Positions 56,129-64,000 of a stretch of DNA of 64,000 nucleotides are shown here, piece by piece. A program made the translations under genes and the position numbers. Under the pieces are notes generated by a model, which saw only the letters and a list, made by a program, of their open reading frames with translations, was not told the DNA's origin and searched no databases. The stretch covers positions 124,001 to 188,000 of the forward strand of contig NW_026251765.1 of assembly GCF_025024155.1 (NCBI RefSeq). The letters are read 5' to 3'. The stretch comes from Gamsiella multidivaricata (lineage: Eukaryota; Mortierellomycota; Mortierellomycetes; Mortierellales; Mortierellaceae). Position 1 is the stretch's first letter; each line of letters begins with the position of its first letter.

Positions 56129-57007
56129 AGACCAGTCCTCGGAAGCATCGACGCTCAACCCATGATCAAGAAAGTACGAGTGAAGGAAAGACGAGGCAGA
56201 GAAATCATATAGAACGTCTTATCACCCGACTCCGGCAATGAAATCGGAGGCATAGAATTGTGGATTTTTTCAAATGTAAACCAACATTGTTCAAACATCT
56301 TATTCATTTTCTTCTTGTGGATATTGTTGGGTGGGCGCAGGACCAAATGCAGCCGATTGTTAAACGTGGAAGGCGAAATATGCCTATAATCGGTCAAAGA
56401 TGGGCTCATGACATCTACTTGTAAAGAGAGCAGAACGTGTCAAAACGCGCCGCAAACTTTTCCCGCGGAAAAGGATGGACTTTTAAATGGGGTTTCTTCC
56501 TCACGAAATACCTGCGAACCTTGCATTAAAGAGCATTTGTTTGTAGTCTACTGAAGCGCTGCCTCAGTCCATAAAATCTTTTGGACAAGGCCGTTGATGA
56601 CACAAAATCCGTTTCGTGCGACCTGGATCCTTATTGACCATCAGCCATTTTTTTTCTTTTTCTGTCTCTCTTTGCTTGTGCGATGGTGGCGAGGGGGGGA
56701 GTGCGCAAATAGAATGACCGCAAAGAGTCGAGAGCAGTATCGATTGTATGCATGTTGATGCTCACATGAGGCTAAGGAGCACCTTAGCAAGCACAGCAGC
56801 TGAAGCGATCGGCGGTAGTGCTTGTTGAGTCGATGGTGGAAGTGAGGCGTAGTAACCCTTTTTCCCGGCCATAAAAGTGAAGAGAAGCTCCTCACTCCTT
56901 TCCACATCCGCTTATACACTCCTTCGCCTTTTGATATCCCATACACGCACATCTACAGCAAACTCCTTCTCCTGAGCGCCATTCTCCTCTAGCAAAGCAT
57001 TGTAACC
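56129..57007. other. Intergenic region COX13 / aldonolactone oxidase
   Basis: 879 bp. The first third is the 3' region of COX13. The rest is unassigned; the final 100 bp before the next start are C/T-rich leader-like sequence. Only short open frames. Confidence 0.45.
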
Positions 57008-59002
57008 ATGACTATCGAGAGCTACAGCAACAAATCCCGCAAGGCCCAAACTACAACCAAGACAGGCGGCCTGAGCGGCTTCTTCAGCTCCATGTTCCAC
57101 TCCTGCTTCCCAAAGAACACAACCAAAAATGCAACATGGACCAACTGGGCCAAGAACCAGTCTTGTCGTCCCGCCGACATCTTCTACCCCGAAACCCTTG
57201 AGGATCTAAAGAAGATCGTCAACATGGCCCGCACGAATGGCAAGAAGGTCCGATGTGCAGCGTCGGGCCATTCCTGGTCCTCTACGTCTGTCACGGACGG
57301 ATACCTGGTGGTCGTCAACAAGATGGAGAATGTGTATAGTCCTGTCTATTCTGAAAAGGAAAAGACCTGGACCGTGCAGCTCGAGACAGGTGTCTTGGTC
57401 AAGGACTTGGACAACGTGCTGAGGGACCACAACCCTCCATTGACGCTGCCCTCGAACGTCGTATTGGACTCTGTTCGCTATGGCGGCGTTCTGAGTCTTG
57501 GCTGTGTAAGGAACTTCGTACCTCCATGTTATCACTCGCCGTTCGTACACTGTGGGTTTCTCTCAGTCAGCATCCCTGCTCCAAGGATGCCTTAACTAAT
57601 CAAAAACTTGATATCCCTATCCTTTTTCCAATCGATAGCATGGTGCCGCAACACACACCCGCACCCTTCCGGATCTCGTGAGCGAGGTCACCATCATCGA
57701 CGCCAACGGAAACCTGAACACGTTCTCACAAGAGAAAGATGCAGAAGAATTTTCAGCAGCCTGCGTCAATCTCGGCCTACTCGGTGTCATCTACAGCTAC
57801 ACACTCAGGGTCGAGCCCATGTTCAAGTTGCACATGGTATGATTATTTACCCTCACGAACGCGCCAAACTTTTATAGACCACTGCATTTTTTAAATCAAA
57901 TGCATTTTCATTTCTATAGACGGACACGTATCCGCCTCTCAGCGACTACTTTGCTTCGCCTAATTTGTGCGGCCCAAAGCTCAAGGCCATGGTCTTGGCC
58001 AATGACCAAACCGAGATCTTTTACTGGCCCTTTAACACACCTGACCTGGGCGCTGCCAATGATCGCATCTGGGTGAAGCAGTGGCAGCGTACCACAGTTC
58101 TGCCAGTTAGCATCAGTAAAGAATGCGAAGCCTTCCACAAGCTGATTCAAGGGTATGAGACTCAGTTTGGTGAACATCTATACGAATTCATGGCAAAGCA
58201 TCCCTCGAGCACACCATTTGTCAACTGTCTACTGTTCAAGGCAGTCGGAAATAAGGACGTAGAGCAGGTCTTAGAGGCGCCTGACGCGATTCATTATCAG
58301 GCTGGGATTGATAACCTGCCGTGTGTGGATTTGGAGATGGCGTTCAAGGTCAACGAGGATTTTTCGAATGTGGTCATTGCCTGGAACTACGTGATTGAAC
58401 AGGTGAGCGAGCATGCTGTCCGACCTTCAAGCTACGGAGCAATGTGCAGAGATGGCGTTTATCATATCTTCGTTACTGCTCGCACTGACAATTGCATTTG
58501 AAATTTTTTTGCTAGCTATACGAATATGCGAGCCGTGGCGAATTTCCATTCAACCTCACGCTCGAGATGCGTTTTGTCAAGTCATCTTCACTGCTCATGT
58601 CGGCAGCGTATGACACAGACCCCGAAGCGATCTACTGCATGATCGAGATTCTTTCGGTCAACAACACCAAGGGTTTTGATGAGTTCTCGAGTAAGATTGC
58701 CAAGTTCTGGATGGACAATTTCCGCGCAAGGTATGTACTATATCTGGTTTACTCTTAGTTCTCTCCTCCCTCCTCCTCTTCCCCCTCACTCATCTCAGAT
58801 GTTTTTGCTGACGCTGAAAATTCTTTCTATTGCGCATTCTAGGCCGCATTGGGCAAAGATGTGGGAACATGTACCGGGCATTGTGCCCTATCTCCGCCAG
58901 CAGGACAGCGAACGTTACGATCGCTTTGAAGTCGTGCGTAGGAAGTACGATCCTAATGGCATGTTCATGAACTCGACCTTTGCCGGTGTATTAGGCCATT
59001 AG
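57008..59002 (+). CDS. ALO1: D-arabinono-1,4-lactone oxidase-like flavoenzyme
   Basis: Five exons (57008-57505, 57639-57836, 57920-58402, 58516-58730, 58843-59002) give 517 residues, close to the yeast enzyme. It belongs to the vanillyl-alcohol-oxidase flavoprotein group. The FAD-binding segment is CAASGHSWSSTSV, whose His is the usual covalent-flavin site. The region continues with NGKKVRCAASG upstream and LGCHGAATHTRTLPDL across the first splice. The C-terminal ALO domain carries the HWAK signature (RPHWAKMWEHVP) and ends YDPNGMFMNSTFAGVLGH. Such enzymes make erythroascorbate from D-arabinono-lactone, producing hydrogen peroxide, on the outer mitochondrial surface in yeast. An N-terminal segment of about 40 residues precedes the fold. 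Exact substrate (arabinono-, gulono- or galactono-lactone) cannot be told. It is convergent with FTR1, 149 bp apart. Confidence 0.85.
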
Positions 59003-59151
59003 AAACAAAAAAAAAGATATGCGAGAATTTATACCGCTTAATACATGACCATTGCACATACATTTCGCAGCCCAGACGTCAGTCGAGGATGTATAGAAGT
59101 TTATATTCCGTGTATTGAGGCTATCTATTGTCGTATTCAATCCAAGGTCGT

Positions 59152-60694
59152 TTACAAGTGAAGGACTTCTGATTCTTCATTCAGGGTTTGGTCGCTGAAA
59201 TGACGAGCAAGTTGACTGTCTTGCTTTACAGACGCTGCAACGCTCTCCTGTGCGTCGCCACCGGCCACAGCAATGTCCATTTTTTTATCTTGCGAGAAAT
59301 CAGCATTCTTTTCACCATCTTCGTCAACTACAGCACTTGTAGAAGACTGGAGGATAGTTTCTTCGCGAGCGCGTCTGCGGCGTCTCAGCTTCATGAAAGC
59401 CAGACCAGCAATCACTGCAAACCAATATAGAATGTAGCTGACGATGGTGCCAATAGAGGCAACGTTATTCCAGCCCTATTCAACATTCGTACAAAAAGGG
59501 GTTAAATTGTAGCCTAACATCTTAAAACACATAAAGAGCGGCAGTAAGAGAGTCCGTTACCAGAACCGCGTTCAACAACGCCCAACCCCCAGCATTCGGG
59601 TCGTTCGGGTTACAGCATTTCAGTCCCCAGACATTGACGCGTGGATCATACGTGCCCACATCGTCCGACTGCGTGTCCGTCAGCCTGTTCCAGGTATTGG
59701 CCTCGAACGCAGTAACAGCCTTGGCGACCAGGCCTGCGGCGATGATGAGTAATAGGCATGTGGAGGCCACGAAGAACTTGTGCAGCTTCATCATGTTGCC
59801 TCCTCGGTAGAGCAGGAATCCGACAAAGAGGCCGCACAGGATACCGACGACCACGGCTGCAGGGATCGCTCTTGCCTGCTCAGAAAACGTAATCTTTTTA
59901 TTTTATTTTATTTTTCAAACGAAGAAGGTGGTTACAAGAGTGAGTATATCGAGTTGAAAGAGTAGGCATATTGTCAAAAGGACCAGATCGAGTAATGTTT
60001 GTTTAATACAAAAATAATAACTTACACCACCGATGAAGACAATGGCCTCGAGACCCTCGCGCAAGACGGTGATGAGTGGCAGGATAAAAAGTGCATAGCG
60101 ACGCGAGCTGTTGCCGAGGCCACGCTCGTTCTCTTGCTCCATGGCCTTGGACAACTTGCCTTTCCATTTTTCTTGGATCTGCGTCGTCCGCAGCATGGCA
60201 ATGCCCATGACCGTGATCATGACCACGGCAATCAACGAGAAACTACCTTCCCAGAGCTCTTCACTGTTGGCCCATAGGTTGTTGGCGTACTTATTCCTAT
60301 TTGAGGGATCGGTTGGTTTTAGAAATACGGTTGCGTAGGGAGGGTAAAAATATTTTAAAAATGAAATCCAGCGACTTACCAGATAACAATGAATGCAGCG
60401 CCAATCGCCAGCGAGATGGCTAGCCCTAAGGCTGTCCCGGCCCACACCTTTCTTTCAAACAAACAAACAAAAAACGAGCTGATGAGCGATAGGGTTCTGA
60501 CAGGTTTCTTAATTTGCCTGGTTATAAGCCAGAACAGGACTGACCTGACGAGATAATCTCTTCTTGATTAATGGATCCTCAGTCAGGACTTGCTTCAAGA
60601 ACGAGAGCAAGACAGAGACAATGATCGCAGCCTCAGTGGTCTCGCGAAAGATGATGAAGAAGATGGGGATCGAGAAGTAGTCTGTTGCTCCCAT
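59152..60694 (-). CDS. FTR1: High-affinity iron permease Ftr1
   Basis: Five exons (60694-60545, 60447-60380, 60296-60026, 59878-59561, 59475-59152) give about 376 residues. Ftr1 takes up ferric iron at the plasma membrane with a multicopper ferroxidase (Fet3). Two REXXE iron-binding motifs are present: RETTE at residues 17-21 in the first helix and REGLE in exon 3. About seven membrane helices are readable (FFIIF, VWAGTALGLAISLAIGAAF, SLIAVVMITVMGIAML, VVVGILCGLFVGFLLY, FVASTCLLLIIAAGLVAKAV and a last helix before a cytoplasmic tail). The tail is charged, with a Lys/Arg run (RRRRRAREE). The exon 4 acceptor is a GAGCAG tandem, so one Gln (CAG, 59878-59876) may be included or skipped. No FET3 partner is in the window. 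An iron-type GATA palindrome lies upstream. Confidence 0.95.
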
Positions 60695-61584
60695 CGTGTT
60701 TTTGCTATGTTTGCCGCGTCTCTGAAGGACGTGCTGTGCGGAAGTTGTGTGTGGATAAAGTATTAAATACGAGTTGACACGCGCGAATAAGCAGCGATGG
60801 ATGTGTAAGGAATCCCGGTGAAGATAGACGATGAGGAGGGAAGCACAGAGAAAAGGGTACTCGAGCGAGGAGATGGAGAGCGCGACGAAGGCCTTTTTTA
60901 TATATTGAAATAAGGTTATCAGATGGTGTAGTTCAATCTGATAACAAATCGGCGGAGAGAAAAAAAAGAAAAAAAAAAAAAACTCCCCATCTCATAGTTC
61001 ATCCGTGGCGTATTTTCAATGCCATACACACACACATCGGACAGCAAAGTACATCAACGTGAACAACCAGACTGATGAAGAGATGAGTTTATCCGTAGAC
61101 ACCAACACTAGCCCGCATAGAATAAGAAGGCGTGGTATCAGATTCATCTTTGTTTTATTTTTCTGCTGTCCAACCCACCCCGGGCTGCCATTTTTATTAC
61201 TCATCAGTTTACTCCGCTCTCTTTGCAGCCCAAATAGGGCGCATTTTATCCAGCTGGTCCTGTCGCAGTGACATCGTGTGAAAAAGAGACGCACAGAGCA
61301 GTGGTACCACCCTTGTTCTGGCCCATATCTGCAACATTGTTTTTCCTGTACTTTTTCTTGCATTAGGTCTGGGCCTAATCATTTCTTGTCCAAAATACCC
61401 GGCTCACTTTACGAATAGTCTGTAACAGATGCTTTTATTCTGTACCATGCCATTGGTAGCGTGTCCGCTATTCCTCCCATATCAATCAGCGCATGAAAAT
61501 ACTGCACAAAGATGAGATTGTTGGTCATGAATGTTTGGTGTCTTTACTTGTGCTCATTAGGCGAAAAAGTCGGATAACATCGCC
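60695..61584. other. FTR1 upstream region and gap to the Dlt1-like gene
   Basis: 890 bp between the FTR1 start and the 3' end of the Dlt1-like gene (both minus strand). The FTR1 promoter occupies its first part and includes the GATA palindrome. An A-rich run (60961-60982) lies just beyond. The remainder has only short open frames. Confidence 0.55.
60915..60945. promoter_or_regulatory. Inverted pair of ATCWGATAA motifs (iron-responsive GATA-factor site) upstream of FTR1
   Basis: GTTATCAGAT (60915-60924) and ATCTGATAAC (60936-60945) are perfect 10-bp inverted repeats separated by 11 bp. Each arm contains ATCTGATAA, which matches the consensus ATCWGATAA of the fungal iron-sensing GATA repressors (Fep1, Urbs1, SreA, Sfu1 group). 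The site is 221-251 bp upstream of the FTR1 start, on the expected side. In those systems the factor represses iron uptake when iron is plentiful. Binding here is inferred from sequence alone. Confidence 0.75.
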
Positions 61585-63414
61585 TCAGGACCTCGTCGTA
61601 CTTCCTGTTCGCATGGTGCGCATCGTCAGCAAACTTCGCGTGCTCAGATTGCCGCTCCTCGACAGCTTCCTTTGGCTCCTTGATAATGCCTCCGACACTT
61701 CTACACCACCTAACCTGCCACCACCACTGCTTCCCGTGCCCTTTTGCGCTTGACTGTACGCCTGCACCTCTGACTCGTCCACCAGATAATAGCTCTCCCC
61801 ACTAAGGCGACTATTTCTGGTCCGAGCCGACATGGGGGACCGTGTGTGTTCAATTCCACTGCTGCAGCCATAGCGATTTTCATTTTCCTGTCCAAATTCC
61901 TGTCGACTCCGCACTCGGCCCAATGACTCGGTTCCGAAGTCCCTTTGTTGCTGCAGCCGCTCCTGCTCGCGGCATTCCTGCTCGTACAAGTCCTCTGTTT
62001 CTTCATCCCACCCTAATTCCTGAAGAATCCAGCTCAAAACCTTCATGAATCGGATGTAATCCTCCTCTTCCGCATTTTTTCCTGTGCCTCGCGCGAGATG
62101 TGAAGCATTTCCATCGTCCATGGCCGTTGACACGGTTGAAGGGTCCTGGTTTGGATGCCGGGAGCTTGCCCCGGAGGGCTGGCGAGGGTGACGCCCTGAG
62201 TCAGGTTGCTGATGACGTTGGTGGTGTTGGTGAGGGCGGAGTGGAGATATGGCCACCGGTAGAGGATCGTTCCTGGAGCTACCGAATCGTGCTTGCTCGT
62301 ATCCTGCTATATATTCCAGTCCAATATCTCTCGTTATCAGCTTTTGGTCCATGAGCATGTGGATATACGCCGAGATGGACATGTTGGGTGGCCGGGCCAA
62401 ATCCGGTGAGTTCGCGACGGCGGCTCGTTCTGTATTTGACGATTGCGAGATTGATGAAACAAATGTCAGTACAACATCATCTAAGGGGCCTTATTGCTAC
62501 CAGTCGGGAGGCATATTTTTTTGTTTTCTACCAATAAAGTGAGGTGTGCTAGCCATAAAGGTTTTAAAATGAGTATCCTGCAGTGACGACTCTACGATCA
62601 GACAAGATGGTGTTTCGAAGTCAATCGCTGGTCTTTGATCGCAACATTGCAGAGAAAATCTGTACGCCAAGGAGACAGAACTAACCAGGTTTGCCCCACC
62701 CTGGCTGTCCGCTTTCCTCCAGCAATGGCTGAGCTTTCTTGACCAGTCTTGCAACGCGATCCAGCTCCGATTGTACAAATTCGTACACTGTCTAGGAATG
62801 ACCAATTTAACGACAATGTAAGCAGTTGTTCCAAACATCCATTCGGATTGTTAGACTGCGCGCGTCGTATCCTCAAAGTCCTGAATACCTTTGGCAAATC
62901 TTCGCGTGTGATAGGCATATACGCCTTTGGGATCGCCTGTCGTGCCAGTTTTACTGTCACATATCGAGAGAATCCAAAGATGGTGGCCAACAGACCCTAT
63001 AAAGCACAATTGCATCATCGACGCAGTATTATGGTTAATATTTTGCTGGATAAACCAGTCGGTTATTACGACGCATTGCGGGCGAAGCACAATGAGATAT
63101 CAAAACTTACTAGAAGAACGTAGCTGCCGCCAAATACGGCAAGATTTTTGTAATTGGGAGGATCGCCCAGGTTGGCTGGGTGAAAGATCTGAAAGATCAC
63201 ATCATATGCTGACGCGAAGATGCATATTCCTAGCAAGGTTATGAAGAACAGCGTTGATATCGTTGATATTGTTGATATTGATATCCTGTTGTTGCTATCC
63301 AATAGTGCAGCATAGTCTTTGTGCGTTTGGACGAGACAAGGGTGACGCACCTGTGACTGCAACCAGGAAGAATAGCGAGCTCACATAGAAGCAGCTGGAG
63401 CGCGTCAGTGGCAT
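61585..63414 (-). CDS. DLT1: Dlt1-like (defect at low temperature) membrane protein
   Basis: Five exons (63414-63351, 63229-63111, 62996-62889, 62791-62686, 62480-61585) join in frame to about 430 residues. The N-terminus has two membrane helices: CFYVSSLFFLVAVTGICIFA and LAVFGGSYVLLGLLATIFGF. A conserved juxtamembrane part follows: ARQAI, PKAYMPITREDLPK, TVYEFVQSELDRVARLVKKA, QPLLEESGQPGWGKP. A long cytoplasmic tail has one ordered patch (AYIHMLMDQKLITRDIGLEY) and a Gln/Ser/Arg-rich end. Dlt1 is a poorly understood fungal membrane protein; yeast mutants are cold-sensitive. The exon 4/5 join creates GAT across the splice and all frames agree. The family assignment rests on membrane topology and the IPKxYxPI-type motif, so it is less sure than the gene structure. 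Confidence 0.72.
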
Positions 63415-64000
63415 TCACTCTGCGTGTGTGCGTCAAGGCGACTTGATGGTGATGTTATAGGGTCAAGGTCTAAATGAAGGCGGTCTTGGCCTGGAGATGT
63501 TGCGAGTGATGAAGGCAAAAGAAAAGGGGCTCGCTCTGCCAGTTTGTACTTTGTAGTGAGCATTCATATATTTACACGTGATTCATTCATAGCACCTTGC
63601 GCCCAATCCAGGCACCAGCCAAAGCAGTGTACAGCATACTCCATGTGTCGCAGAACTGTATTTTATACGATACAGGAGTGGTCTAAAGATGATGGCTAGT
63701 GCCAATTGCTAGTATACATAAAGGACGAAAACGAGGAATAAGGCCGAAGAGTCCAGTTTTCCGTAGGTTTGTAGTTGATGTTCACGGGTGCTGTCCGGAT
63801 CGAAGAATGGCAAATTTAAAGCTGCTTCTGGAGGCGGGCCAAGTGGTAGTTAACAGTGTTAACCTTCTTCGTCTTCGTGGGCTATATAGTACGAGAAGGT
63901 AGGGAGGAATTATTAGAGAGATTGTCTTGGATCAAAATCCCCAATTGAACAGCTTGTCAATTGCTGTTTGTCGTGCTCCTGCCTATCGCCTTTTTACTCT
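63415..64000. other. Right-edge region upstream of the Dlt1-like gene
   Basis: 586 bp with the Dlt1-like promoter. An open frame at 63699-63902 (plus) has no recognisable motif. A neighbouring gene may begin beyond the edge. Confidence 0.4.

Noticed and set aside
1..64000. CRISPR array, rRNA, or prokaryotic operon signals
   Set aside because: No regularly spaced direct repeats with unique spacers, no rRNA-like blocks, and genes are intron-rich and eukaryotic.

Overview
This window reads as nuclear DNA of an early-diverging fungus, most likely a Mortierella-type (Mortierellomycota) genome. Genes are closely spaced on both strands, introns are mostly 70-200 nt GT-AG, and 5' splice sites are often GTAAGT or GTATGT. 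The gene set is fungal (Bem1, Ypd1, Ftr1, Dlt1, fungal-type complex I subunits), and it sits beside Fanzor, Crinkler, DDE-transposase and primase-polymerase sequences of the kind common in Mucoromycota. The taxon is an inference from content; there is no rRNA or mitochondrial marker. Exon coordinates below were worked out by hand from splice consensus and protein continuity.

Layout. 1-3.5 kb: a SAM/NCD1 (NAB-like) protein (minus, cut by the left edge) divergent from the NatA catalytic subunit NAA10. 3.6-7.3 kb (minus): a large, slightly broken gene joining an N-terminal FEN1/XPG-type flap nuclease to a C-terminal Fanzor (TnpB-like, RNA-guided) nuclease. This is the most unusual item in the window. 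7.8-8.3 kb: a SWIM zinc-finger relic. 8.6-14 kb: RPB7, eIF3m and a Bem1/Scd2 polarity scaffold with a 44-residue polyglutamine tract. 16.3-17.7 kb: cytidine deaminase. 19.6-32.7 kb: RasGEF, Elongator subunit ELP1, a SET-domain protein, LSM7 with a glycine/arginine-rich N-terminus, and complex I subunit NDUFA1 split over four small exons. 32.7-36.2 kb: no gene recognised. 37-41.4 kb: an ATF/CREB-type bZIP factor and the phosphorelay protein Ypd1.

41.4-51 kb is an accessory island of decayed genes in low-complexity DNA: a DDE transposase relic, a second FEN/XPG-like nuclease relic, about 2 kb of microsatellites, a frameshifted Crinkler-type NTPase gene, and a primase-polymerase (AEP) relic that keeps all three active-site motifs.

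51.1-63.4 kb returns to housekeeping genes: CIA30 (complex I assembly), NOG2 (60S biogenesis GTPase), COX6A, an aldonolactone oxidase, the iron permease FTR1 and a Dlt1-like membrane protein. A palindromic pair of perfect ATCWGATAA motifs lies about 220-250 bp upstream of the FTR1 start, as expected for an iron-responsive GATA repressor.

The housekeeping genes form no operon-like unit. Several share short divergent promoters (NOG2/COX6A 273 bp) or are convergent with short gaps (NAA10/Fanzor 112 bp, CIA30/NOG2 170 bp, ALO/FTR1 149 bp). Two complex I genes (NDUFA1 and CIA30) and two nuclear RNA-processing or transcription genes (RPB7, LSM7) are present, but nothing suggests co-regulation.
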